Below are positions 7,378 to 15,717 of a DNA stretch of 54,618 nt, piece after piece. Position 1 is the stretch's first letter. Each line of letters starts with the position of its first letter. The position numbers and the translations under genes were made by a program. The notes beneath the pieces are model-generated. The model saw only the letters and a list, made by a program, of their open reading frames with translations, did not search any database and was not told the DNA's origin. Origin of the DNA: Blautia glucerasea (GTDB lineage: Bacteria; Bacillota; Clostridia; Lachnospirales; Lachnospiraceae); NCBI RefSeq assembly GCF_020537505.1, contig NZ_JAJBMO010000028.1, forward strand, positions 1 through 54,618. Reading direction: 5' to 3'.

Positions 7378-7812
7378 TTAGGAGCAATATTCCGGATAAC
7401 GTATCTTTATTGCCTCCCAAAAGAATTTTGCATACCCACAGCAAAACAGATCTTCTACTGTATAACAGCTGCACTCCGATAACTGCTTTTCCGCATCTTC
7501 ATAGTCATAGACACTGGGTGTACCGTTGCAGTAGAGATTAAATGCCATGCGTACAACTCTGACACTACCACTTGTCTGCCATCCTTCCTGCAGACATTCT
7601 GGCTTCACACTGCCATTTTTAAAATCATAAATTCTGTTAACGTGTTTTCGTGTATCTCTGTCGATTCCAAGACAATATACCAATGCTTTGTGATATACAT
7701 CTTTCCATCTGCATTTTGACAGATATTCCAAATAGAACTCCTTATGTTCTTTGTTCATAAAAGTTATTGTGCGAGCATCCTCGCCAGCTGCGCCTATCGC
7801 TGTACTTGCCAT
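7378..7812 (-). CDS. DUF6075-like protein of unknown function
   Basis: The start at ATG 7812 (144 residues) is chosen from AAGGAGGAGATC upstream. A second Met (MNKEHKEFYLEYL) 17 residues in is where the conserved part begins. The protein has RDTRKHVNRIYDF, SGSVRVVRMAFNLYCN and FFWEAIKIRYPEYC, typical of DUF6075-type proteins found in Firmicute integrative elements. The function is unknown. It is the outermost recognised gene of the element, followed within 20 bases by the DUF3970-like gene and then parA. Confidence 0.65.
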   Translation of the reverse strand: MASTAIGAAGEDARTITFMNKEHKEFYLEYLSKCRWKDVYHKALVYCLGIDRDTRKHVNRIYDFKNGSVKPECLQEGWQTSGSVRVVRMAFNLYCNGTPSVYDYEDAEKQLSECSCYTVEDLFCCGYAKFFWEAIKIRYPEYCS

Positions 7813-8030
7813 ACTGATCTCCTCCTTATAAAATTGGTTTTTAAGTTTATAATTTGTTTTTTGAAAATTATGGTGATCTGATGAAACCGTTGATAATTTG
7901 AGTAACTTCGCTGAAGATTGCAAGCCTTTGCTTTTACTCAGTTTTTCCTTACTCAATACTCAATTTTGGGAGATTCTTGGTGATTTCCAGCGATGCGTGG
8001 CGGTATTTAGGACTTTTTTAGAAAAATATA

Positions 8031-8093
8031 GAAAAAAGCCCCGAAAACCTTATAATCACTGTGAAACGTAGTGTTTATAAGGCTTTCAGGGCC
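8031..8093 (-). terminator. Long terminator hairpin downstream of tsf
   Basis: On the minus strand GCCCTGAAAGCCTTATAAACACT pairs with AGTGATTATAAGGTTTTCGGGGC (9-base loop, few mismatches), followed by TTTTTTCTATATTTTT. It ends the rpsB-tsf transcript. It also lies in the 195-bp stretch (7957-8151) between the mobile element and tsf, so the element junction must be at or near it. No gene is seen in that stretch. Confidence 0.8.
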
Positions 8094-8151
8094 TTTAAAT
8101 ACTTAAATTTAGACTTATTAAAATAATATAATGAAAACTTAAGCTAATGGA

Positions 8152-9090
8152 TTATTTACCCATCTGTTTTGCGACTTCCTCTGCAAAATTCTCTTCTTTC
8201 TTCTCGATTCCGTCTCCAGTCTCATAGCGAACGAAGCCTTTGATTGTGATCTTAGCGCCGTTCTCTTTCGCAACCTGTGCTACGTAGTTTCCAACGGACT
8301 GCTTTCCGTCTTCTGCTTTAACGTAAATCTGGTCAAGAAGGCAGATCTCTTTAAGCTCTTTCTTGATACGTCCTGTGATCATTCCCTGGATAACTTTCTC
8401 AGGTTTCTGAGACTCCTTAGGATCGTTCTGGATCTGAGCCATGAGGATTTCTTTCTCATGCTCGATATAATCAGCGCTTACTTCGCTGTCGCTTGTGTAA
8501 AGAGGTTTCAGAGCTGCAACCTGCATTGCAACGTTCTTAGCCATCTCTTTAACAGCGTCGTTCACAACGTCTGTCTCAACATCAACAAGAACGCCGATCT
8601 TTCCACCCATATGTGTGTAGGAAGCAACGAAACCGTTCTCCTCTTTCATCTGGGCAAATCTACGGATGTTCATGTTCTCACCGATAACTGCAATCTGAGC
8701 TGCAAGAGCTTCTTTAACAGTCTTAGTGGTATCAAGTGCCCATGCTTCTCCAAGGAAAGCATCGATATCAGCTGCTGTAGTTGTCAGAGCCTGAGCTGCA
8801 ACATCTGCAACATACTGCTGGAATTTCTCGTTCTTAGCAACGAAGTCTGTCTCAGAGTTAACCTCAACAACAACTGCGTTCTTAGCATCGTCAGCAACAA
8901 GTGTCTTACAAAGTCCCTCTGCTGCAACACGGTTAGCTTTCTTCTGAGCGGTAGCAAGACCTTTCTCACGAAGGAACTCTACTGCTTTATCCATATCGCC
9001 TTCTGTAGCTGTAAGCGCTTTCTTACAGTCCATCATACCAGCGCCGGTCATCTCTCTTAACTCTTTTACCTGTGCTGCTGTAATAGCCAT
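8152..9090 (-). CDS. tsf: Elongation factor Ts
   Basis: EF-Ts is the guanine-nucleotide exchange factor that regenerates EF-Tu-GTP in the cytoplasm. The protein begins MAITAAQVKELREMTGAGMMDCKKAL, the family signature of the N-terminal domain that contacts EF-Tu, followed by the two core subdomains (NSETDFVAKNEKF, then MNIRRFAQM and YTHMGGKIGVLV). It is 312 residues, a normal length. The start at ATG 9090 is supported by AGGAGG. It lies downstream of rpsB with a stem-loop between them and a long terminator after it. Confidence 0.97.
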   Translation of the reverse strand: MAITAAQVKELREMTGAGMMDCKKALTATEGDMDKAVEFLREKGLATAQKKANRVAAEGLCKTLVADDAKNAVVVEVNSETDFVAKNEKFQQYVADVAAQALTTTAADIDAFLGEAWALDTTKTVKEALAAQIAVIGENMNIRRFAQMKEENGFVASYTHMGGKIGVLVDVETDVVNDAVKEMAKNVAMQVAALKPLYTSDSEVSADYIEHEKEILMAQIQNDPKESQKPEKVIQGMITGRIKKELKEICLLDQIYVKAEDGKQSVGNYVAQVAKENGAKITIKGFVRYETGDGIEKKEENFAEEVAKQMGK

Positions 9091-9135
9091 TTTACATTTC
9101 CTCCTGATTGATAGTGTGTTGTAAGGACCTGTCCG

Positions 9136-9180
9136 CCAGCTGTGGATACGCCTATGCAGGCATAACCCATTCACAGCTGC
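9136..9180 (-). other. Stem-loop in the rpsB-tsf spacer
   Basis: GGCAGCTGTG pairs with CACAGCTGGC, with an inner GCCTGCATAGGC element, in the 109-base space between rpsB and tsf. There is no U-run after it, so it is more likely an RNA processing or attenuation element that adjusts the rpsB:tsf ratio than a full terminator. Confidence 0.5.
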
Positions 9181-9199
9181 CGTCCAGAATTTTTAATAA

Positions 9200-9940
9200 T
9201 TATTCCTCTGTAGCGAACTCTTCAGACTCAGCCTGGATTTCTCCCTCAGCGTCTGTCTGTCCCTGGTTTGCTTCGATAACTGCGTCAGCCATCTTGGAAA
9301 CGATCAGTTTTACAGCACGGATAGCGTCATCGTTACCCGGGATTACGTAATCCAGTTCTTCTGGGTCACAGTTAGTATCGCAGATTCCGATAAGCGGGAT
9401 TCCCAGTGTATGAGCTTCCTGTACGCAGATCTTTTCTTTCTTAGGATCTACTACGAAGATAGCATCTGGAAGTCTCTTCATTTCTTTGATACCGCCAAGG
9501 TTCTTCTGAAGTTTATCTAATTCTTTTCTTAAAGCGATAACTTCTTTCTTAGGCAGAACATCGAAGGTTCCATCAGCCTCCATGGTCTCAATCTCTTTAA
9601 GCTTAGCAATACGGCTCTGGATAGTCTTGAAGTTGGTAAGCATACCGCCTAACCATCTCTCGTTTACATAGAACTGTCCGCAACGCTCAGCCTCTGTCTT
9701 GATAGCGTCCTGAGCCTGTTTCTTAGTACCAACGAAAAGGATGTTTCCGCCGTTAGCTACGATATCAGCGATTGCATTGTAAGCATCGTCAACCATTCCT
9801 ACAGACTGCTGTAAGTCGATGATGTAGATACCATTTCTCTCTGTGTAGATGTATGGAGCCATTTTAGGGTTCCATCTTCTTGTCTGATGTCCGAAATGAA
9901 CACCTGCCTCTAAAAGCTGTTTCATTGAAATAACGCTCAT
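9200..9940 (-). CDS. rpsB: 30S ribosomal protein S2
   Basis: Ribosomal protein S2 binds 16S rRNA and recruits S1 to the 30S subunit. The protein opens [27 protein letters not shown], the S2 signature, and carries the coiled-coil insert (residues 100-155) and the conserved [18 protein letters not shown] and [15 protein letters not shown]. It is 246 residues, with an acidic C-terminal tail. AGGAG lies before ATG 9940. It is the first gene of the rpsB-tsf operon, with a structured leader and a clear sigma-A promoter upstream. Confidence 0.97.
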   Translation of the reverse strand: MSVISMKQLLEAGVHFGHQTRRWNPKMAPYIYTERNGIYIIDLQQSVGMVDDAYNAIADIVANGGNILFVGTKKQAQDAIKTEAERCGQFYVNERWLGGMLTNFKTIQSRIAKLKEIETMEADGTFDVLPKKEVIALRKELDKLQKNLGGIKEMKRLPDAIFVVDPKKEKICVQEAHTLGIPLIGICDTNCDPEELDYVIPGNDDAIRAVKLIVSKMADAVIEANQGQTDAEGEIQAESEEFATEE

Positions 9941-9969
9941 GTCTTTTTCTCCTTTTGGTTAAATTCTTC

Positions 9970-10038
9970 CGCATGGATCCTTTTCCTCTCGGACCCAACC
10001 TCACACCGTAGGGCACCATCCCTGGGAATCTCCATGCG
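9970..10038 (-). promoter_or_regulatory. Structured rpsB leader
   Basis: The rpsB 5' leader folds around a perfect 8-bp outer stem (CGCATGGA at the 5' side with TCCATGCG at the 3' side) enclosing a branched GC-rich region (CCCAGGGATGG, GGTTGGGTCC). It lies between the promoter and the rpsB ribosome site. An autoregulatory S2-binding leader is likely by analogy with other r-protein operons, but is not proved. Confidence 0.5.
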
Positions 10039-10062
10039 TGTTTGATGGTTTACAACTTTTGC

Positions 10063-10092
10063 ATTATAACATGACAAAACCCTCTGTGTAAA
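10063..10092 (-). promoter_or_regulatory. rpsB promoter
   Basis: The -35 TTTACA (10087-10092) and -10 TATAAT (10063-10068) are separated by 18 bases. The -35 falls in the loop of the terminator that ends the upstream rsuA transcript. Confidence 0.75.
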
Positions 10093-10102
10093 GAGGGTTT
10101 TT
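10076..10102 (-). terminator. Terminator after rsuA
   Basis: The 9-bp stem AAAACCCTC/GAGGGTTTT has an 8-base loop that contains the rpsB -35 box. It lies downstream of rsuA and can act on both strands. Confidence 0.7.
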
Positions 10103-10205
10103 GCAAATTTTTCCGCTATTTTTAGGCTTTTCAACGTTTTAATAAATTCATTTCCACGTTCTCTCAACAAGGTTCTTCCATTTCTGCAAAAGCATTTCAG
10201 ATAAG

Positions 10206-11060
10206 CTATTTACCCTGTCTGAGCGCCGCCAGTTCATCAGGTGTCAGCTCCCGTGCCTGACCTTTTGGCAGATCATCTGGCAAAGTCAGCGGGCCCATAG
10301 AAATCCGTTTCAAGTAGATTACTTTCTTTCCAACCGCTTCCATCATTCTCTTCACCTGATGAAAACGTCCTTCCTGAATAGTCAGAAGGATTTCCGAGCG
10401 CCAGAAACTCTTTTCCACGTCCGCTTTATATTCCTCATTATCTGCTTTGTCTGTCATTGTTTCAGAGTCACCTTTAACATTTTTTCTTTCGCAATCTTTA
10501 CCACTGGCAACTTCCTGCTTCGGGTTTTCTTCCCAAACCTTAAGAATCTCCAGCTTCCCTGGCAAGGCCGGCTCTTCATCTCCAATATCCACACCTACCT
10601 GGATCTTCTCTATATCCTCCGGCACCACTTTGCCTTCCGTCACAGCGAAATAAGTCTTATCCACATGTTTCTTCGGAGAAAGCAGCTGATGGGCCAGCTG
10701 GCCGTCATCTGTAACAAGAAGCAGGCCTTCCGTATCCTTATCCAAACGTCCTACAGGAAAAAGATTCCGCCTGCCATCCTTTGGCACCAGTTCCAGAACC
10801 GTCTTTTCCCTGGTGTCCTCCGTAGCGCTTACATACCCGGCAGGCTTGTGCAAAAGATAATACACAAACTCTGCCCGGGTGCCCAGGCGCTCTCCGCCAA
10901 ATTCCACCACGTCCCTCTCCGGGTCTACCTTCAGCTCTGGTTTTTTCGCTGTCTCACCATTTACCTGAACCATTCCCTTCTGGATCAGCTTCTTCACTTC
11001 TGTCCTCGTGCCAGCTCCGGAATCTGCCAGGAATTTATCCAGTCTCACTGCTTTTCCCAT
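10206..11060 (-). CDS. rsuA: 16S rRNA pseudouridine synthase (RsuA family)
   Basis: This is an RsuA-type enzyme that converts a uridine of 16S rRNA (U516 in E. coli) to pseudouridine. An S4 RNA-binding domain fills residues 4-50 (RLDKFLADSGAGTRTEVKKLI). The catalytic domain carries the motif PVGRLDKDTEGLLLVT around residue 103, with the catalytic Asp, and HQVKRMMEAVGKKVIYLKR near the end. It is 284 residues. A charged insertion of about 40 residues (around 185-225, rich in Lys/Glu/Asp) is not usual in the family. It follows the ABC permease by 22 bases with no terminator seen between, so some read-through is likely. Confidence 0.9.
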   Translation of the reverse strand: MGKAVRLDKFLADSGAGTRTEVKKLIQKGMVQVNGETAKKPELKVDPERDVVEFGGERLGTRAEFVYYLLHKPAGYVSATEDTREKTVLELVPKDGRRNLFPVGRLDKDTEGLLLVTDDGQLAHQLLSPKKHVDKTYFAVTEGKVVPEDIEKIQVGVDIGDEEPALPGKLEILKVWEENPKQEVASGKDCERKNVKGDSETMTDKADNEEYKADVEKSFWRSEILLTIQEGRFHQVKRMMEAVGKKVIYLKRISMGPLTLPDDLPKGQARELTPDELAALRQGK

Positions 11061-11082
11061 TTATACTACCTTACCTTCTACT

Positions 11083-13248
11083 TTATTCCTCGTCCAAAAC
11101 TTCAAAGGACAATGCCCGCTGAGAATCTTCCTTCATAAATTCCGGAACATCCTTCGCCATTATAGACCAGGCTACCTCTGATTCCACGCCGTCGATCACA
11201 ACCTTCAGGCTGTCCCAGCTGTCCAGTTCCCTTTTTTCCCAGAACGGTACCATCTGATAGCATCTCAGGGCTTTTTTCAGCTCACTCAGCTGCTCCGGCT
11301 TATTGTAAATAATCGGGGAAGAAACTTCATTCTGATTTTCATTCATATAATATTGAACTTCCACAGAGCTTAAGTTCACATCATCCATAGACATAGGATA
11401 CCCTGTTTCCTTCAAAATTTCAACTGTCCTTTTGAACTGTGGGAATACATAGAAGCATGGAGAAAAAGAATAATCTCCTGTTTTACCCACTACCATGTCG
11501 TCCGTCCCTTCCACAGACGGTACATCAGAATATCCAATGGTCAGGCTTGCGCAAGGTTTTCCTGTCAGCACCTTCGGATCAGCCTCCTCCACATCCTGCC
11601 GGAAAGCATCCACCAGCAGCTGTTTCTTCGCCTTATTATCCTGAAAAAGAAAAATTGACTGTCCGGTAATAAAATCACATCTTACCTCATCCACATATTT
11701 GTCATCCAGATTCAGAATGGAATAACGCTCAGCCTTTAAAGTTCCCTCAGCCATGCCCTCTTTCCACAAGCTCTTTATGTCATCCAGGCTGACCATATAG
11801 TAACGGTAAATGGCACTTCCTGATTTCAGGTCATACCGTACCTTAAGTCCTAATGTATTTCCAGAAGGATCCCACAGATTGCTGAACCACAATGCTGTGC
11901 TGTTTCCTACAATTTCTTTGCAGGTTTCCTTGCTCTCTTTTGCAATTTCTTTCATACTGTCAAAAAGATTCTGGTCAATTCCCAGATCATTTCCCGTCGA
12001 ATCCCCATTCAAATAATATCCGGAATCCAGCATGGTGACAGTACCATCTTCATTTACTTTCACATTATAAGCAGTTTCACATTCGGTATCTACAGATCCG
12101 ATTGCGATATTTTCAATCTTATCATAGGAAGGAACATATTCGTCATATCCTGTCAGGTCAAAAAAGAACACACACGCCACAAGTGCTACACATGCCCCAT
12201 TTATCACAAGCTGGATCTTATGGGAAAAGAATCTCCGGAAATCCCTGTAATAAATAATTTCCATAATACCGCCAGCAAAAAGGGTTCCAAGAATCAATCC
12301 AAAAATCCACCAGATCGTTCTGGAACTGTCACTTGACAGCATATAGAAAATAAATCCAATTCCAAGGCCTCCAGGTACCACGATCAGAAATTTTACCACA
12401 GTACCGATCCATGGAAAAACAAAAGCCATCCCTGTTCTCTCTGATCTTCTATGTACAAAGGCGTAATATCCAAGACCTCCCAATGCCGCAGTTACCAGAA
12501 TCACTGCAATCAGTATTCCGCCGTAATTTCCCTCTGCATATTTTTTCACGAAGGTATAAGAAATGGTAAATGGTGAGACCATCTCTTTCAGCCATTTTAC
12601 AAAACCATAAGGGCTCTCACTGCGAGTATAATAAAATGCCATTTCATATAAGTCCAGCAGCACAGAAAGCACCGGTCCATAAGCTACAGCAGCCACCAGA
12701 AGCAGCGCTCCCATAAGCAAATGTCCTGTGATGCAGATCACCAGCACAACGGAAAAATACATCAGCAGATACAGCATCAGATGAAATACCATCATAAGGA
12801 ATGCCAGTTTCATAAGATGAAGACTGAAAAATCCTCTCATCGCCCCGATACAGATGGCGAAAAATTCCATCACCAGATACGGCACCCAAAAATATAAAAG
12901 TGACTGCAAAGTCTTGTACCAGAACATTCTGTTTCGTTTCACAGGAAGACTGTGGTAGAAGTCAATTTTACGCGGTGAATACAGGTACCAGAACTGACTG
13001 ATCCCATTAAACAGTGCCGCAAGTGCTGCAACCGCAAGTCCGGTAATCATAAATCCATTCTGCCACAAATTTGCATAAAGGGCATTGATCTCTCTGGCCG
13101 TGTATTCCATTCCGAACCAGTTTCCCAGCATGATCAGCTCTGCCACCGGAAAGGCCAGAAGAAATCCAATCGTCACAAAAGCCGGTATCCACACCAGTCC
13201 TTTTGATGTTACCTTCATATATCTGCTAGAATAAATTTTTGATTTCAT
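11083..13248 (-). CDS. ABC-2-type transporter permease with large extracellular domain
   Basis: This is the membrane subunit of the exporter whose ATPase is encoded just upstream. It has about 721 residues. The N-terminal half holds several membrane helices (around 20-40, 65-85, 115-140, 150-175, 180-205) with FWYLYSPRKIDFYHSLPVKR, common in Firmicute ABC-2 permeases. Three more helices follow (about 295-385), then a soluble C-terminal domain of about 330 residues (DUF6449-like) outside the membrane. ATG 13248 overlaps the ATPase stop by 23 bases and is preceded by GGAGGTGG. Substrate unknown. The YtrA-GntR arrangement suggests an envelope-stress or antibiotic-induced transporter. Confidence 0.8.
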   Translation of the reverse strand: MKSKIYSSRYMKVTSKGLVWIPAFVTIGFLLAFPVAELIMLGNWFGMEYTAREINALYANLWQNGFMITGLAVAALAALFNGISQFWYLYSPRKIDFYHSLPVKRNRMFWYKTLQSLLYFWVPYLVMEFFAICIGAMRGFFSLHLMKLAFLMMVFHLMLYLLMYFSVVLVICITGHLLMGALLLVAAVAYGPVLSVLLDLYEMAFYYTRSESPYGFVKWLKEMVSPFTISYTFVKKYAEGNYGGILIAVILVTAALGGLGYYAFVHRRSERTGMAFVFPWIGTVVKFLIVVPGGLGIGFIFYMLSSDSSRTIWWIFGLILGTLFAGGIMEIIYYRDFRRFFSHKIQLVINGACVALVACVFFFDLTGYDEYVPSYDKIENIAIGSVDTECETAYNVKVNEDGTVTMLDSGYYLNGDSTGNDLGIDQNLFDSMKEIAKESKETCKEIVGNSTALWFSNLWDPSGNTLGLKVRYDLKSGSAIYRYYMVSLDDIKSLWKEGMAEGTLKAERYSILNLDDKYVDEVRCDFITGQSIFLFQDNKAKKQLLVDAFRQDVEEADPKVLTGKPCASLTIGYSDVPSVEGTDDMVVGKTGDYSFSPCFYVFPQFKRTVEILKETGYPMSMDDVNLSSVEVQYYMNENQNEVSSPIIYNKPEQLSELKKALRCYQMVPFWEKRELDSWDSLKVVIDGVESEVAWSIMAKDVPEFMKEDSQRALSFEVLDEE

Positions 13249-14125
13249 AACCTGCCACCTCCGTCTCACTGATAAAAATTTCCTCCAGGGTCAGAGGAAG
13301 CACCTCCATGAAAAGAGGATTTTTCGCCTGGATTTTCTCCATGATCTCACTTCTGGTTCCCCGGGCTGTTATCATAAGAAGAGAGCCCTGATGCTGCGCC
13401 TTCAGAACCTGAAGCTCCTTTTCCAGTTCTTTTTCCTGCTGCCGTCCACTGAGCACGCACTGGATCTTGTGGATGTGAAATTTCATATCTTCCAGATCCT
13501 TGGAAAGAAGGATTCCCCCCTTATGCAAAAGCCCAACATGATCGCAGATGTCCTCCAGTTCCCGAAGATTGTGGGACGCGATCACAGGAGTAAATTCCCG
13601 ATTCATGATTTCCGCTGCAAACAGGCTCTTTACCGCCTGACGCATTACCGGGTCAAGGCCGTCGAAGGTCTCATCACAAAACAGATACTTCGTTGCTGCA
13701 CACACGCCAATGATCACCAGCAGCTGCTTTTTCATTCCTTTGGAAAAAGTTGTAATCCTGCGGTTTTCTTCCAGATGAAACTGTTCCATCAGTTCATGGA
13801 AAAGCTGGATCCGAAACTGGGGATAAAAGTTCCGGTAAAACCGTACCAGATCTATAGCTGTATAATTTGCAGGGAAATAACTGTCATCCGAAATATAAAA
13901 AAACAGTTTCTTGGCTTCTTCATTTTCATATACGGGCATTCCGTCAATCTGGATTTCTCCTTCATCTGGCTTCATGATCCCTGCCATCATTCGAAGCAGG
14001 GTGCTTTTCCCGGCGCCGTTGCTGCCTACAAGACCGAACACTTCCCTTACCCCAATGTCCAGAGTTGCTTTATTGACTGCTTTGACAGTGCCAAATGCCT
14101 TACTGCATTCTTTGACTTCTATCAT
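13226..14125 (-). CDS. ABC transporter ATP-binding protein
   Basis: This is the ATPase subunit for the permease encoded next. It has 299 residues. The Walker A GSNGAGKSTLL lies at about 37, the signature FSKGMKKQLLVIIG at about 130, the Walker B region KYLFCDETFDGLDPV at about 150, and the switch His in IASHNLRELEDI at about 187. The C-terminal extension is typical of ABC-2 exporters. The signature has FSKGM in place of LSGGQ, common in this subfamily. The start at ATG 14125 is supported by AAGGAGG and overlaps the GntR stop (ATGA). Confidence 0.9.
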   Translation of the reverse strand: MIEVKECSKAFGTVKAVNKATLDIGVREVFGLVGSNGAGKSTLLRMMAGIMKPDEGEIQIDGMPVYENEEAKKLFFYISDDSYFPANYTAIDLVRFYRNFYPQFRIQLFHELMEQFHLEENRRITTFSKGMKKQLLVIIGVCAATKYLFCDETFDGLDPVMRQAVKSLFAAEIMNREFTPVIASHNLRELEDICDHVGLLHKGGILLSKDLEDMKFHIHKIQCVLSGRQQEKELEKELQVLKAQHQGSLLMITARGTRSEIMEKIQAKNPLFMEVLPLTLEEIFISETEVAGYEIKNLF

Positions 14126-14493
14126 GGCTTCTCCTCCTTGTAACATTCCCTGATAATGTAGATCAGCTCTTCCTCATCCATTCCCATAGCCTTTCCTTTC
14201 CGTGCCAGGGCTTTTAGCTCTTTTGAATAGGAAGCTTTGCTGATCCTGCGCACCTTTTCACTGTCCGCAATAAAGTTTCCTTTTCCCTTAACCGGGTAAA
14301 TCAATCCATCCTGCTCCAGCTGCATATAGGCGCGCTGGATGGTGTTGGGATTGATCGATAATTCCATGGCCAGCTGCCGCACAGAGGGCATCCGGGAACC
14401 AGGCTCCAATGCTCCTATCAGGATCAGGTTCCGAAATTTCTCCTCCACCTGCTCGTACAGCGGCCTTCTGTCCTGATAATCCAAAACGATCAT
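14122..14493 (-). CDS. GntR-family (YtrA-like) transcriptional regulator
   Basis: This is a 123-residue GntR protein with a winged helix-turn-helix (PLYEQVEEKFRNLILIGAL, then SVRQLAMELSINPNTIQRAYMQLEQDGL) and a short helical C terminus, the size of the YtrA subfamily. YtrA proteins repress the ABC operon they head. Here the gene overlaps the ATPase gene, forming a GntR-ATPase-permease operon. The start at ATG 14493 lies about 10 bases after AGGAGG. A palindrome, TGTATTAATACA, lies between the promoter and the gene. Confidence 0.92.
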   Translation of the reverse strand: MIVLDYQDRRPLYEQVEEKFRNLILIGALEPGSRMPSVRQLAMELSINPNTIQRAYMQLEQDGLIYPVKGKGNFIADSEKVRRISKASYSKELKALARKGKAMGMDEEELIYIIRECYKEEKP

Positions 14494-14516
14494 AGGCAGT
14501 CTGCCTCCTTTCAAAG

Positions 14517-14569
14517 TGTATTAATACATTTAATACAGTTAAGATAACATATGTGTGCCGGGAATGCAA
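14517..14569 (-). promoter_or_regulatory. Promoter and likely GntR operator
   Basis: The -35 TTGCAT (14564-14569) and -10 TATCTT (14541-14546) have a 17-base spacer. Downstream, near the expected transcript start, lies the perfect palindrome TGTATTAATACA (14517-14528), with a related TGTATT half-site just before it. It is probably the self-repression site. Confidence 0.65.
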
Positions 14570-14702
14570 GATGGGGAATTCTTAAATGTTTATAAAATGA
14601 ACTGCGCTAGAGCGTGTTCATCGCCCCCTTGGCACGAAATTATACACCATCTGACTTCTAAGCACCCTAAAGTATCTCACTGAAAAAGAAGTAAATGGCA
14701 AC

Positions 14703-14753
14703 AAAAAACCTTCCCACAATCTCCCCTATTTTTCCAGGATTTTGTAAGAAGGT
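14703..14753 (-). terminator. Terminator after the CPBP protease gene
   Basis: On the minus strand ACCTTCTTACAAAATC pairs with GATTGTGGGAAGGT, followed by TTTTTTGTT. It ends the HAD-CPBP transcript. The remaining space up to the GntR promoter (14570-14700) shows nothing further. Confidence 0.65.
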
Positions 14754-14794
14754 CTTCTATATTTTCTTAAATATAATTATTTCCGATTATGCTT

Positions 14795-15619
14795 TTATAT
14801 CAGTCTCGTGCATTCCCGTTTCTGATAATTCTTATAGCACCTCCAAATGCCATAAATTCCGCAAAAAACAAGGAACAGATTTAATGCAATTACGGATGTG
14901 GCGCCTGTATGATCCAGCATGTACAGCATTACATCACCAATCAGCAGGCTCCAGATGTTCGCCCCCATATGAAGAAACACACTGGCAAACAGATTCCCCC
15001 GCCATTCCAGGATCAGTGCAAACAGTAATCCCATAATGGCTGCATATACGCCCTGCATCAGATTCATATGATAGATGCCAAAGGTTAATCCGGACAGCAG
15101 CGCAGCTGTGATCGCGCGCATGTTATCTCTCATACGCAGAAATACCATCCAGCGGAAAATCACCTCTTCTGCAAAAGGTGCCACAATCCCCATCCAGAAA
15201 ACCAGACTCCAGATGCTTTTTCCCTCGGAAATCAGGGACTGGGTTTCCTGATAAGCTTCCGGGTTCAAATACTGCTGGAAAAGTCCCACCAGGATATTTC
15301 CATACTGTCCCAGGAATGCACCGGTTACCAGAAGTACCAGAATTTCAGGAATCCGAAGGCGATGGCCTGTGGCAAATATTTTTCCACCACGCCTTACACC
15401 GCCATTCATTTTCTCTGATACAGCTTCTGACTCTGCTTTAAGCGTTGGCTTCACAACAGCAGCTTGCAGAATTCCAGTTTTCCTTCTCCTCACAAAATCC
15501 CCGCGATACAGCCAGATACATGGAATAGCTGCCAAAATTCCCGTCAATCCTGTGAGCATAAGCACATGCTGGTAATAGGCGCTCATATCCCCACCAGTCC
15601 GCCTCACCAGAAGATACAA
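14795..15619 (-). CDS. CPBP-family intramembrane glutamic endopeptidase
   Basis: This is a CAAX-protease/bacteriocin-processing (ABI) membrane protease. The motifs are APFAEEVIFRW (catalytic EExxxR), FGIYHMN, and FLHMGANI, within a domain of about eight membrane helices. The first usual start codon in frame is TTG at 15619, giving 274 residues. However, the frame is open and plausibly coding upstream to about 15721 (VWKCLYPVGIHFAISQIISYL, which looks like the missing first helix) without ATG, GTG or TTG. The true start is therefore unclear. It follows the HAD gene directly. Confidence 0.8.
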   Translation of the reverse strand: MYLLVRRTGGDMSAYYQHVLMLTGLTGILAAIPCIWLYRGDFVRRRKTGILQAAVVKPTLKAESEAVSEKMNGGVRRGGKIFATGHRLRIPEILVLLVTGAFLGQYGNILVGLFQQYLNPEAYQETQSLISEGKSIWSLVFWMGIVAPFAEEVIFRWMVFLRMRDNMRAITAALLSGLTFGIYHMNLMQGVYAAIMGLLFALILEWRGNLFASVFLHMGANIWSLLIGDVMLYMLDHTGATSVIALNLFLVFCGIYGIWRCYKNYQKRECTRLI

Positions 15620-15717
15620 TCCCAGATAGGATATGATCTGGGAAATTGCAAAGTGGATTCCTACTGGGTACAGGCATTTCCATACCAGGGCAGGCCGTCT
15701 TTGTTTTCTTCTGGGGC

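Noticed and set aside
9108..9350. ORF across the rpsB-tsf gap on the plus strand
   Set aside because: Lies opposite rpsB and the stem-loop, with no ribosome site.
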